Assembly (NCBI GenBank): GCA_963839685.1
Contig: CAWIVS010000011.1
Coordinates: forward strand, 1,178,001 to 1,242,000
DNA: 64,000 nucleotides
Direction of reading: 5' to 3'
From: CADEED01 sp963839685
Lineage (GTDB): Bacteria > Pseudomonadota > Gammaproteobacteria > Steroidobacterales > Steroidobacteraceae
Shown piece by piece: positions 7,984 through 17,544 of the stretch; position 1 is the stretch's first letter; each line of letters begins with the position of its first letter. The notes under the pieces were generated by a model. The model made no database searches, was not told the DNA's origin, and worked only from the letters and a program-made list of their open reading frames with translations. A program made the position numbers and the translations under genes.

Positions 7984-9999
7984 ATGGATACCCCCACCAG
8001 CACCCCCACCCGCCGCGCGCTGGCGAATGCCATTCGTGCGCTTTCCATGGATGCCGTCCAGGCCGCCAATTCGGGACATCCCGGGGCGCCCATGGGCATG
8101 GCCGATATTGCCGAAGTGCTCTGGCGGCACGTGCTGCGGCACAACCCGGGCAACCCGAAATGGTGGAACCGCGACCGTTTCGCGCTCTCGAACGGTCACG
8201 GTTCGATGCTGCTGTATTCGCTGCTGCACCTTACCGGTTACCCGGTCACCATCGATGAGCTGAAGAATTTCCGCCAGCTCGGCGCGCGTACCGCGGGTCA
8301 CCCGGAGCGCGATGCCGACATGGGCATCGAAACGACCACCGGCCCCCTCGGCCAGGGTTTCGCGAACGCGGTGGGCATGGCGCTCGCCGAGAAGTTGTTA
8401 GCCGCGCAGTACAACCGCGACGGCCATGACATCGTCGATCACCACACCTACTGCTTCGTGGGCGACGGCTGCCTCATGGAAGGCATCTCGCACGAAGCCG
8501 CCTCATTCGCCGGACATCTGAAGCTCGGCAAGCTCATCGTGTTCTACGATGACAACGGCATCTCGATCGACGGCAAGGTCGCCGGCTGGTTCAGCGAGGA
8601 CACACCGCGGCGCTTCGAAGCCTATGGGTGGCACGTCGTGAAGAATGTCGACGGCCACGACGCCGAGGCCGTGACCGCCGCCATCAAGAAGGCGCGCGCC
8701 AGGAAGGATCAGCCGTCGATCATCTGCTGCAAGACCATCATCGGCTGGGGCGCTCCAAACAAGCAGGGCACCAAGTCCGCGCACGGCGAAGCGCTGGGTC
8801 CGGAAGAAGTGGCCATCGCACGCAAGACTCTGGGCTGGGATTACCCGCCGTTCGTCGTACCCGAGGACATTCGCGCCGCCTGGGATCATCGCGAGGCGGG
8901 CGCGGCTTCCGAGAAGAAGTGGAACCGCGTCTGGAAGCGTTACAAGCGTGAATTCCCCGCGGAAGGCGCGGAGTTCGAACGGCGCATGAAAGGCGACCTG
9001 CCTGCCAACTGGAATGACATCGTGCAGGAGGTGCTGGCGGCCGCCGCCGCGGTGAACACACCACAGGCCACGCGCGCTTCCTCACAGCTGGTACTCAATG
9101 TGCTCGGCCCGAAGATGCCGGAGATGCTGGGCGGTTCAGCGGATCTGACCGGTTCGGTCAACACGCGCCGAAAGGATTCGGTGGATCTCACCTGCGACAA
9201 CTTCAAGGCCAACTACGTGTACTACGGCGTGCGCGAGTTCGGCATGACCGCCATCATGAACGGGCTCACCGTGCATGGCGGTTATCGTCCGTATGGCGGC
9301 ACGTTCCTGGTGTTCTCGGACTACGCCCGTAACGCGGTGCGGGTCGCCGCCATCATGCATTGCCCGACCACGCTGGTGTACACGCACGACTCCATCGGCC
9401 TGGGCGAAGACGGTCCGACGCATCAGCCCATCGAACATCTCGCCAGCCTGCGCGCCATGCCGAACCTGCACATCTGGCGTCCCTGCGACGCGGTCGAGTC
9501 GGCGGTTTCATGGGCCGCGGCGCTGGAACGCAAGAACGGCCCGACGGCGCTCATCTTCACGCGCCAGGGATTGCCGCAGCAGGTGCGTGCACCCGAGCAG
9601 TTGATTGCGCTGCGCAAAGGCGGCTACGTACTGATCGACAGCAACGGCCCGCCAGAGGCCATCGTGATCGCGACTGGCTCGGAGGTCGGCGTCGCCGTGC
9701 CCGCCGTGAAAGAACTGCAGGCCGCGGGCAGACGCGTGCGCCTGGTGTCGATGCCGTGCTGCGAAATGTTCGACGCGCAACCCGCGCCGTACCGCGAGAG
9801 CGTGTTGCCGGCGGCGGTGACCCGGCGTGTCGCGGTGGAAGCGGGCAGCACCCAGTCGTGGTGGCGTTACGTCGGCTCGTCGGGCCGCGTGCTGGGGATC
9901 GAAAGTTTCGGTGCTTCGGGCAAGGGGCCGGATCTTTTCACGCATTTCGGAATCACCAGTGCCGCCGTCAAGGCGCTGGTCGAACAACTACTTTCTTAG
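7984..9999 (+). CDS. tkt: Transketolase
   Basis: Transketolase moves two-carbon units between sugar phosphates in the pentose phosphate pathway using thiamine diphosphate. The 671 residues equal the usual length. Visible landmarks are the N-terminal SMDAVQAANSGHPGAPMGMA block, the TGPLGQG motif, the ThDP-binding segment GDGCLMEGISHEA ending in DDNGISIDG, the pyrimidine-domain EFGMTAIMNG and the C-terminal domain with THDSIGLGEDGPTHQP. It is followed 29 bases later by gap and pgk, giving a central-carbon cluster, and appears to have a very short leader. Confidence 0.97.
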   Translation: MDTPTSTPTRRALANAIRALSMDAVQAANSGHPGAPMGMADIAEVLWRHVLRHNPGNPKWWNRDRFALSNGHGSMLLYSLLHLTGYPVTIDELKNFRQLGARTAGHPERDADMGIETTTGPLGQGFANAVGMALAEKLLAAQYNRDGHDIVDHHTYCFVGDGCLMEGISHEAASFAGHLKLGKLIVFYDDNGISIDGKVAGWFSEDTPRRFEAYGWHVVKNVDGHDAEAVTAAIKKARARKDQPSIICCKTIIGWGAPNKQGTKSAHGEALGPEEVAIARKTLGWDYPPFVVPEDIRAAWDHREAGAASEKKWNRVWKRYKREFPAEGAEFERRMKGDLPANWNDIVQEVLAAAAAVNTPQATRASSQLVLNVLGPKMPEMLGGSADLTGSVNTRRKDSVDLTCDNFKANYVYYGVREFGMTAIMNGLTVHGGYRPYGGTFLVFSDYARNAVRVAAIMHCPTTLVYTHDSIGLGEDGPTHQPIEHLASLRAMPNLHIWRPCDAVESAVSWAAALERKNGPTALIFTRQGLPQQVRAPEQLIALRKGGYVLIDSNGPPEAIVIATGSEVGVAVPAVKELQAAGRRVRLVSMPCCEMFDAQPAPYRESVLPAAVTRRVAVEAGSTQSWWRYVGSSGRVLGIESFGASGKGPDLFTHFGITSAAVKALVEQLLS

Positions 10000-10028
10000 T
10001 TCGATATTGAAAAAGAGGATAGAGACAG

Positions 10029-11042
10029 ATGGCGATCAAAGTGGGTATCAATGGTTACGGACGAATCGGTCGCAACATCCTGCGCGCGCTTTACGAGGCG
10101 AAGCGCAACAACGAGATCCAGATCGTGGCGGTCAACGATCTCGCCGATCCGCAAACCAATGCGCACCTGACGCAGTACGACACCGCGCATGGCAAGTTCC
10201 CGGGCACCGTGGGTGTCGACGGCGACTCCATCGTCGTCAACGGCGACAAGATCAAGGTGTTCGCGCAGCGTGATCCGTCGAAGATCGACTGGGCCTCGGT
10301 GGGCGCCGAGTATGTTTATGAGTCGACCGGTTTCTTCACCACCAAGGCCGACGCGGGCAAGCATCTGGCCGGCGGCGCAAAGAAAGTCATCATCTCGGCT
10401 CCGGGCGGCAAGGACGTCGATGCCACCATCGTTTACGGCGTCAACCACGACACGCTGAAGTCATCGATGACCGTCATTTCCAACGCCTCGTGCACCACCA
10501 ACTGCCTGGCGCCGCTGGCCAAGGTCCTGAACGACAAGATTGGCATCGTCAGCGGCCTCATGACCACGATTCACGCCTACACCAACGACCAGCGTCTCAC
10601 CGACGTCTACCACGAGGACATCCGTCGCGCGCGTTCGGCCACGATGTCGATGATCCCCGCCAAGACCGGCGCCGCTGCGGCCGTGGGCCTGGTGCTGCCG
10701 GAACTGAAGGGCAAGCTCGACGGCTTCGCGATCCGTATTCCGACCATCAACGTGTCGCTGGTCGACCTGTCGTTCGTCGCCAAGCGCGCCACGACCGTGG
10801 ACGAGATCAACAAGGTCATCAAGGAAGCGGCGGATGGCGCCATGAAAGGCGTGCTCGCGTACACCGAGAAGCAGCTGGTGTCCATCGACTACAACCATGA
10901 TCCGGCCTCGTCAACTTACGACGCGACGCTGACCCGCGTCAGCGAAGGTACGCTCGTGAAGGTGTGCTCGTGGTACGACAACGAGTGGGGATTCTCGAAC
11001 CGCATGCTGGATACGACCGTGGTCTGGGCGAAGGCATCTTGA
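10029..11042 (+). CDS. gap: Glyceraldehyde-3-phosphate dehydrogenase, type I
   Basis: GAPDH oxidises glyceraldehyde 3-phosphate to 1,3-bisphosphoglycerate with NAD. The 337-residue protein has the N-terminal GINGYGRIGRN nucleotide fold, the catalytic SNASCTTNCLAP block with Cys at about residue 155, and the WYDNEWGFSNRM C-terminal signature. A purine-rich stretch (GAGGATAGAGA) lies just upstream of the ATG as ribosome-binding site. It sits between tkt and pgk, as often seen in proteobacterial glycolytic/Calvin-type clusters, and ends 10 bases before pgk. Confidence 0.97.
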   Translation: MAIKVGINGYGRIGRNILRALYEAKRNNEIQIVAVNDLADPQTNAHLTQYDTAHGKFPGTVGVDGDSIVVNGDKIKVFAQRDPSKIDWASVGAEYVYESTGFFTTKADAGKHLAGGAKKVIISAPGGKDVDATIVYGVNHDTLKSSMTVISNASCTTNCLAPLAKVLNDKIGIVSGLMTTIHAYTNDQRLTDVYHEDIRRARSATMSMIPAKTGAAAAVGLVLPELKGKLDGFAIRIPTINVSLVDLSFVAKRATTVDEINKVIKEAADGAMKGVLAYTEKQLVSIDYNHDPASSTYDATLTRVSEGTLVKVCSWYDNEWGFSNRMLDTTVVWAKAS

Positions 11043-11052
11043 GGAGCGCGTC

Positions 11053-12231
11053 ATGAACGTGCTGCGCATGGCGGACCAGGATCTCGCTGGCAAGCGGGTG
11101 CTGATTCGTGAAGATCTGAATGTGCCCGTCGAGGGCGGCAGGGTCACCAGCGATGCGCGCATCCGCGCGTCTTTGCCGACCATCAAGCTGGCGTTGGACA
11201 AGGGCGCGAAGGTGTTCGTCACTTCGCACCTCGGGCGCCCGGAAGAGGGTGTGTACGCAGAGGAGTTCTCGCTGGCGCCCGTCGCGTCGCGACTCTCGGA
11301 GCTGCTCGGCAAGCACGTACCCCTCAAGAAGGACTGGCTCGGCGGCGTGGACACGGCGCCGGGTTCGGCCGTGCTGCTGGAGAACGTGCGCTTCAACAAG
11401 GGCGAGAAGAAGGACAGGGAAGAACTGTCCAGGCAGATGGCCGGCCTGTTCGACGTGTATGTGATGGACGCGTTCGGCACGGCGCATCGCGCCGAGGCGT
11501 CGACGCATGGCGTTGGCAAGTTTGCCAAGGTGGCCTGTGCCGGCCCGTTGCTCATGGGTGAGCTCGAGGCGCTGGAACGCGCGCTGGCGAAGCCCGCGCG
11601 GCCGATGATCGCCATTGTCGCCGGCTCCAAGGTTTCTACCAAACTTACCGTGCTCGAGTCCCTGCTGAGCAAGGTAGACAAACTCATCGTGGGCGGTGGC
11701 ATCGCCAACACCTTCCTGGCCGCCACCGGCATCAACGTGGGCAAGTCGCTGCAGGAAGCCGAGATGCACGACATCGCGCGCCGGTTGCTGGAGCAGGCCA
11801 AGGCGCGCGGCGCGGAAATTCCGCTGCCCACCGACGTGGTCGTCGCCAAGGAGTTCGCGGCCACCGCGCACGCCGACGTGCGCAGCATCCACGACGTGCG
11901 TCCGGACGAAATGATTCTCGACATCGGTCCGGACACCGCCGAGCGATTCGCGGCCATGTTGCAGAAGGCCGGCACCATCGTCTGGAACGGGCCGGTGGGT
12001 GTGTTCGAGTTCGATCAGTTCGGCGAAGGCACCAAGGCGATCGCCCAGGCGGTGGCGCAGAGCCCGGCGTTTTCGCTGGCGGGTGGCGGCGACACGCTTG
12101 CGGCCATCGAGAAGTACGGCGTCGAAGAAGGCATTTCGTACATCTCCACCGGCGGCGGCGCTTTCCTCGAGTTCGTCGAGGGCAAGACCCTGCCGGCGGT
12201 GGCCATGCTCCAGTCGCGAGCGCGCCAGTAG
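11053..12231 (+). CDS. pgk: Phosphoglycerate kinase
   Basis: Pgk makes ATP from 1,3-bisphosphoglycerate. The 392 residues fit the bacterial enzyme. Motifs include the N-terminal RVLIREDLNVP and SHLGRP substrate-binding segments, VLLENVRF, the DAFGTAHRAEAST loop, the AIVAGSKVSTKL hinge, and a C-terminal nucleotide lobe with WNGPVGVFEF and GGGDT. It starts 10 bases after gap, so the two are co-transcribed. An inverted-repeat element (12235-12297) begins directly after its stop. Confidence 0.97.
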   Translation: MNVLRMADQDLAGKRVLIREDLNVPVEGGRVTSDARIRASLPTIKLALDKGAKVFVTSHLGRPEEGVYAEEFSLAPVASRLSELLGKHVPLKKDWLGGVDTAPGSAVLLENVRFNKGEKKDREELSRQMAGLFDVYVMDAFGTAHRAEASTHGVGKFAKVACAGPLLMGELEALERALAKPARPMIAIVAGSKVSTKLTVLESLLSKVDKLIVGGGIANTFLAATGINVGKSLQEAEMHDIARRLLEQAKARGAEIPLPTDVVVAKEFAATAHADVRSIHDVRPDEMILDIGPDTAERFAAMLQKAGTIVWNGPVGVFEFDQFGEGTKAIAQAVAQSPAFSLAGGGDTLAAIEKYGVEEGISYISTGGGAFLEFVEGKTLPAVAMLQSRARQ

Positions 12232-12234
12232 TTA

Positions 12235-12297
12235 GTTAGCAAGGGACGCGCCTGAAGCAGGCACTTGCCTTTTCCGGCAAATCAGGGACGTCCCCAT
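12235..12297. repeat. Dispersed inverted-repeat (REP-like) element, copy A
   Basis: The right-hand 20 bases (12278-12297) match the right arm of the 43005-43124 element at 18 of 20 positions, and the left part shares GTTAGCAAG followed by a CGCGCC tract with that element. It fills the whole space between the pgk stop and the stop of the reverse NIPSNAP gene. It is shorter than copy B and lacks a recognisable left arm. A role as a 3'-end stabiliser or transcription stop is possible. Confidence 0.6.
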
Positions 12298-12299
12298 TT

Positions 12300-12722
12300 C
12301 TAGCGCAGCGGGGAGTAGTCGGTCGCGTCCATGAACACCGACTCGACCTTTTCGACGATCTTGCCGTCCTTCTGCGAATCGGCGGCGATCTTCTGCCATT
12401 CGGGGTCGGCGCTGAACGCGGCCCAGTTCGCCCTGGCCGCTTCGCGACTGGCATGCGAGATCACGTAAATGAGCGTGTTGTCCTTCGCAGGACTGTCCTG
12501 TGGTGTCCAGTACGCGACATTGGTCATGTCGTGTTTCACGAACATCTTCATGGTGTGTTCGCGGAAGCGTTTGTGCAGGGCATCCAGCCTTCCGGGAAAG
12601 GTGTAATACGTCCGGATTTCGAAGACCCGCGTGCCTTGTGGCGGATCCGCGGCGCGCACCACGTGCAGCCCTGCACCCAAAACGAGCCCCATGACGAGCA
12701 GCAGCCAGGATTGTCTCGACAT
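12300..12722 (-). CDS. Exported NIPSNAP-family protein
   Basis: The 140-residue protein has an N-terminal hydrophobic signal (LLLVMGLVLGAGLHVVRA, cleavage near residue 24) and a single NIPSNAP/ABM-fold domain beginning VFEIRTYYTFPGRLDAL, with the conserved later pattern of a tryptophan-containing SREAARANW strand and ADPEWQKI. NIPSNAP domains form small dimeric alpha-beta barrels; biochemical function in bacteria is unknown. A GGGGGAG ribosome-binding site precedes the ATG. It is inserted in reverse between pgk and pyk. Confidence 0.85.
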   Translation of the reverse strand: MSRQSWLLLVMGLVLGAGLHVVRAADPPQGTRVFEIRTYYTFPGRLDALHKRFREHTMKMFVKHDMTNVAYWTPQDSPAKDNTLIYVISHASREAARANWAAFSADPEWQKIAADSQKDGKIVEKVESVFMDATDYSPLR

Positions 12723-12798
12723 CGCACTCCCCCTGCGAATTGAAATTACGTCTTTGATTATGCGCTAGCCTGCAAAACACGTGGCAGAATGCGCGCCC

Positions 12799-14247
12799 AT
12801 GCAAGATAGTCAGATGCACTCGCGCACGAAGATCGTCGCGACCCTTGGCCCGTCCACCGATTCGATCGAAGTCCTGACCGAGATGGTCCGCGTCGGTCTC
12901 GACGTGGCGCGCGTCAACTTCTCCCACGGCAATCACGAGGAACACGGCCGGCGTATCGACCTGGTGCACGAAGCGGCGCGCCGGGCCGGCCGCTACATCG
13001 GCATCCTGGCCGATCTCGGCGGACCCAAGATCCGCATCGAGAGCTTCACTAACAAGAAGGTGGACCTCAAGGACGGCCAGGCATTCGCGCTCGACACGGC
13101 GCACGATCCCAATGCCGGCAACGAGCAGGTCGTGGGCTGCGCTTACCTGGATCTTCCCAAGGATGTGAAGCTCGGCAACATCCTGTTGCTCAACGACGGC
13201 CTGATCGAGCTCGAGGTCACCAAGGTTGCCGGCACGCGCATCGATACCCGCGTCATCGCCGGCGGCGAGCTCTCGAATCGCAAGGGCGTCAATCTGAAAG
13301 GCGGCGGCATCTCCGCGCCGGCACTCACCGACAAGGACCTCGAGGACATCAAGTTCGCCGCCTCCAGGGGCGCGGACTACATCGCGGTTTCGTTCGCGCG
13401 TGATGCGGCCGACATGGAACTCGCGCGCAAGCTGCTGCGCGAAGCCGGCGGACACGGCCACGTCTGCGCCAAGATCGAGCGGCACGAGGCCATCAAGAAC
13501 CTGGTGGAAATAATCGAAGCGTCCGACGTGCTGATGGTGGCGCGCGGCGATCTGGCGGTGGAGATGGGCTACGCCGCCATCACCGGGCTGCAGAAAACCA
13601 TCATCCATGAGTCGCGCACCCGTAATAAGGTGGTCATCACCGCCACGCAGATGATGGAGTCGATGATCCAGAGCCCGGTGCCGACGCGCGCCGAGGTCTC
13701 GGACGTCGCGAATGCCGTCATGGACGGCACCGACGCGGTGATGCTGTCGGCCGAAAGCGCCGTGGGCAAGTACCCCGTCAAGGCCGTGCAAGCCATGGAA
13801 GAAGTGATCAACGGTGCCGAAAAGTACCAGCTCACTCACCAGCATATCCGCCACCGCGTCGACGGCATCGTCGATCGCACCGAAGAGGCCATCGCGATGG
13901 CCGTCATGTACACCGCCAACCACATGAAGGTGCGCGCGATCGTCGCGCTGACCGAATCGGGTACCACCCCGCTGTGGATGTCCCGCTCGCGCGCCGACAT
14001 CCCGATCTACGCCTTCACGCGCCACGAGTCGACGCGACGGCGGGTGACGCTGTACCGGGGCGTCTACCCGGTGCCCTTCGACATACCGGAAGTGCGCACC
14101 ACCGAATTGTTCCGCGCGATTCTCACCATGATGCTGCAGCTCGAGCTGGTCGAGCCCGGTGAGCTGGTGATCGTCACCAAGGGCGAACTGGCCGGCATCA
14201 CCGGCGGCACCAACGCCCTGACCATCCTGCGCGTTCCGCAAGAGTAG
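12799..14247 (+). CDS. pyk: Pyruvate kinase
   Basis: Pyruvate kinase converts phosphoenolpyruvate and ADP to pyruvate and ATP. The protein (about 482 residues) has the N-terminal RTKIVATLGPSTDS, the DLGGPKIR segment, the catalytic AKIERHEAIKN motif, VARGDLAVEMG, and the ATQMMESM-PTRAEVSDVANAV active-site block, followed by a C-terminal allosteric domain. The ATG at 12799 is preferred over the in-frame GTG at 12781 because a CAGAAT -10-like box (12785-12790) would place the transcript start inside or just before the longer version. There is no Shine-Dalgarno sequence. The layout is of the PykA type; the allosteric effector cannot be read from sequence. Confidence 0.95.
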   Translation: MQDSQMHSRTKIVATLGPSTDSIEVLTEMVRVGLDVARVNFSHGNHEEHGRRIDLVHEAARRAGRYIGILADLGGPKIRIESFTNKKVDLKDGQAFALDTAHDPNAGNEQVVGCAYLDLPKDVKLGNILLLNDGLIELEVTKVAGTRIDTRVIAGGELSNRKGVNLKGGGISAPALTDKDLEDIKFAASRGADYIAVSFARDAADMELARKLLREAGGHGHVCAKIERHEAIKNLVEIIEASDVLMVARGDLAVEMGYAAITGLQKTIIHESRTRNKVVITATQMMESMIQSPVPTRAEVSDVANAVMDGTDAVMLSAESAVGKYPVKAVQAMEEVINGAEKYQLTHQHIRHRVDGIVDRTEEAIAMAVMYTANHMKVRAIVALTESGTTPLWMSRSRADIPIYAFTRHESTRRRVTLYRGVYPVPFDIPEVRTTELFRAILTMMLQLELVEPGELVIVTKGELAGITGGTNALTILRVPQE

Positions 14248-14263
14248 ACAGGCGGACCCACTC

Positions 14264-16646
14264 ATGCGGTGGATGCGCTGGCTGCGATGGACCCTGATCG
14301 GCATCGTGGCGCTGGCGCTCATCGCGTTCGCCGTCGCGTGGTGGATGCTGCATCGCAGCCTGCCGCCGCTCGACGGTGCGCTCACCACGCCCGGACTCTC
14401 GGCCGAAGCCACGATCGAGCGTGATGCGCGCGGCGTGCCGGTCATTACCGGCCGCACACGCGTGGACGTTGCGTTCGCCACTGGTTTCGCGCACGCGCAG
14501 GACCGGTTCTTCCAGATGGATCTTTCGCGGCGCTTCGCGGCCGGCGAGTTGTCGGAGCTGTTCGGCGCGGCGGCGCTCACGCACGACACGCGCGTCCGCC
14601 GCTTCGGATTCCGCGCCGTGGCGCGCCGCGTGATCGAGGCGACACCTGCGGAGGAACGTGCTGTCAGCGAAGTCGTACGCGCGCGGCGTCAACGCCGGGC
14701 TCGCGAGCCTCGCGACCCGCCCGTGGGAATACCTGCTGCTGCGCGCCAGGCCGCGCGAATGGCTGCCGGAAGACTCGGTGCTCGTGGTGCACTCGATGTG
14801 GTGGCAGCTGCAATATTCCACGCTCACCGGCGAGATCGACCGGCGCCGGCTGGAACGCGCCGCGGCGGCTGCCGCCGATGGCGCTGCGGCTCACGAACTC
14901 ATCACCTTCGTCTACGCGGGACATTCGGATTGGGACACGCCTAACTATTCTGCCGACGCGCGCTGCGTGAATGCGGCCTGCGCGCAGGCCGGCGTGCAGT
15001 CGCGGCCGTTTCCGGCGCTGCTGCGTTTTGTGCGGCCGCCCGCGGAGCAGCCGCCCGGTGAAGGCAAGCCGGGCAGCAACAACTGGGCGGTGGCGGGTAT
15101 CCACACACGGTCGGGTGTGGCGCTGATCGCCAACGACATGCACCTGGATCTGGGTGTGCCGGTGGTGTGGTATCCGGCGCGCCTGCGCGTCACGGGAGAG
15201 TCCGCCATCGACGTCACCGGTGTGACTTTGCCCGGCACGCCGGCCGTGGTCGCGGGATCCAACGGCCAGGTCGCCTGGGGATTCACCAACAGCTACGGCG
15301 ATTTCGCCGACGTGCGTTTCGGAAAATGCGACAGCCCCGACTACGGCGTGCGTCGCGAACACATCGCCGTGCGGGATGCCGAGACCGTGCAGGTCGAATA
15401 CCGCGACGTGGGTTTCGGGGTGGTGCTGGATGGTGAGGCCTACGAGGACGACGTGAAGGCCGGCGAATGCCTGCAGGCGGCCTGGCTCGCGACGCGGCCG
15501 GCGGCCACCAACTTTGGCCTGCTGGCCATGGAACGTGCCCGCAATATCGACGAGGTGCTGGCGCTGGCGCCCGGCGGTGGGTATTCCCGGTCAGAACCTG
15601 GTCGCGGGCGACGCCGGAGGCCGCATCGCCTGGACCTTGTTAGGCCGCGTGCCGCGCGAATCGGGACCCGATCGCCTGTTCGGCGCTCTCGAATTTCGCG
15701 ATGCCACCGATCATCCGCGCATCGCCGATCCGCCGGTCGGCCGCCTGTGGACGGCCAATCAGCGCGTGGTCGACGGCCCGCTCGAGGCGGTGCTCGGCGA
15801 CGACGAGGTCGACGTGGGCGCCGGCGGCTACGACATTGGCGCACGCGCCCGCCAGATCCGCGACGACCTGCTGGGATTGACGCATCCGGCCACCGAGGCC
15901 GACATGCTGGCGATACAACTCGATTCGCGCGCGCTGTTCGTGGCGCGCTGGCGCGACCTGCTGCTGTCGCTGATCGACGAGCAGGCGATGCAGTCGGCGT
16001 CCATCGCGACGGGAGTTCCGCGAGCTGGTGAGCCAGTGGAAGCCCGAGGCGGTGCCGGACTCGGTCGGCTACCGCCTGGTGCGCACCTTCCGCACCAACG
16101 TCGGCAATGCGCTGTGGCGCGGCCTCACCGCCGCCTTGTTAGGCGAGAAGTTCAAGGGCAAGCGACCATCGCAGTTCGAGGCCGCCGGCTGGCGTCTCGT
16201 CAACGAGCAACCGGCCGCCATCAAGCCACCGCGTGGTGATGACTGGCGCGCTTTCCTGCTGCTCGAGCTCGATGACACCATCGCGGGCCTGGTTCGCGAA
16301 TGCGGTGCGCTGGCGGAATGCACCTTCGGCAAGCAGCAGACCGGTGGAGGTGCGTCATTCGCTGTCGCGCGCGGTGCCGATGCTGTCGCGCCTGCTCGAC
16401 ATGCCGGTGCGCGAGTTGCCGGGCGACCATCACATGCCGCGCGTGCAGGACGGCGATTTTGGCGCCTCGCAAAGATTCGCGGTATCGCCCGGGCGCGAGG
16501 CGGATGGCTATCTCGAACTCCCGGGCGGTCCCTCCGGCCATCCGTTGTCGCCCTTCTATCGCAGTGGTTTCGAGGATTGGGCGGCCGGCAAGCCGACGCC
16601 ATTCCTGCCGGGCCCGGCAACGCATAAGCTCACGTTGCGGCCATAG
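14264..16646 (+). pseudogene. Penicillin acylase-family N-terminal nucleophile amidase, broken by four frame changes
   Basis: Penicillin-acylase-type enzymes are periplasmic amidohydrolases made as one chain and cut by themselves to expose a catalytic serine. Here the start has a transmembrane or signal segment (residues 8-28). The alpha-subunit part (IERDARGVPVI, GFAHAQDRFFQMDL) is followed by the self-cleavage site GSNNWAVAG at about 15076-15102, where Ser is the predicted nucleophile. The beta chain contains GTPAVVAGSNGQVAWGFTNSYGD, IPGQNLVAGDAGGRIAW, NQRVV and the final HxMPRVQ and SPGREADGYLELPGG regions. The protein is complete only if the frame is changed near 14665, 15580, 16010 and 16345. 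All domains survive, so indel errors explain it at least as well as decay. Substrate may be acyl-homoserine lactones or beta-lactams; undecided. Confidence 0.8.
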
Positions 16647-16675
16647 GGCGCCGCGGCAGTTTTCCGGGAATCCAC

Positions 16676-17530
16676 ATGGGTGAGGCGCGTTTCACCGGCA
16701 CCGAGCGCTACGTCGCGACGCCGGACCTGATGATGGCGGTGAACGCGGCGGTGACGCTGGCGCGGCCGCTATTGATCAAGGGGGAGCCCGGCACCGGCAA
16801 GACACAGCTCGCGGAGGAAATCGCGCGCTCGTTGTCGCGCCCGCTGTTCGAGTGGCACATCAAGTCGACCAGCAAGGCGCAACACGGACTCTATGAATAC
16901 GACGCCGTCTCGCGGCTGCGCGACTCGCAGCTCGGCGAGGCGCGCGTGCACGACATCCGCAACTACATCATCAAGGGGCGGCTCTGGGAGGCGTTCGAGT
17001 CCGAGATCCAGCCAGTGCTGCTCATCGACGAGATCGACAAGGCGGATATCGAGTTTCCCAATGACCTGCTGCGCGAGCTCGACCGCATGGAATTCTATGT
17101 TCACGAGACGCGCGAGCTGATCCGTGCGCGGCACCGGCCCATCATCCTGATCACCAGCAACAACGAGAAGGAGCTGCCCGACGCCTTCCTGCGGCGCTGC
17201 TTCTTCCACTACATCCGCTTCCCGGACGCGGAGACCATGGCGAAAATCGTGCACGTGCACTTCCCCGGTCTCAAGAAACAGCTGCTCGCCGAGGCGCTCA
17301 CCACGTTCTTCAACGTGCGCGATACTCCGGGGCTCAGGAAGAAGCCTTCGACCTCGGAGCTGCTCGACTGGATCAAACTACTGCTCGCCGAGGACATCCC
17401 GCCCGAGGCGCTGCGCTCCGACGATCCGAAGAAGACCATACCGGTACTGCACGGCGCGTTGCTCAAGAACGAACAGGACGTGCACCTGTTCGAGCAGCTG
17501 GTATTCCTGAATCGCCGCGCCGGGCGCTGA
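16676..17530 (+). CDS. MoxR-family AAA+ ATPase
   Basis: The 284-residue protein has a Walker A GEPGTGKT (residues 36-43), Walker B LLIDEIDKAD, sensor-1 region ITSNNEKELPDAFLRRC with the arginine finger and a C-terminal lid. This matches the MoxR branch of AAA+ ATPases, which act as chaperones that load metals or cofactors or remodel partners together with a von Willebrand factor A protein. The next gene is exactly such a partner, 14 bases downstream. The target of this pair is unknown. Confidence 0.92.
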   Translation: MGEARFTGTERYVATPDLMMAVNAAVTLARPLLIKGEPGTGKTQLAEEIARSLSRPLFEWHIKSTSKAQHGLYEYDAVSRLRDSQLGEARVHDIRNYIIKGRLWEAFESEIQPVLLIDEIDKADIEFPNDLLRELDRMEFYVHETRELIRARHRPIILITSNNEKELPDAFLRRCFFHYIRFPDAETMAKIVHVHFPGLKKQLLAEALTTFFNVRDTPGLRKKPSTSELLDWIKLLLAEDIPPEALRSDDPKKTIPVLHGALLKNEQDVHLFEQLVFLNRRAGR

Positions 17531-17544
17531 GCCGTTACACGCCA

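Noticed and set aside
12232..14589. Open frame of 785 codons on the reverse strand
   Set aside because: It lies antisense to pyk, has repetitive His/Asp/Arg/Gly-rich composition typical of the third-position-GC shadow of a real gene, and shows no family motif.
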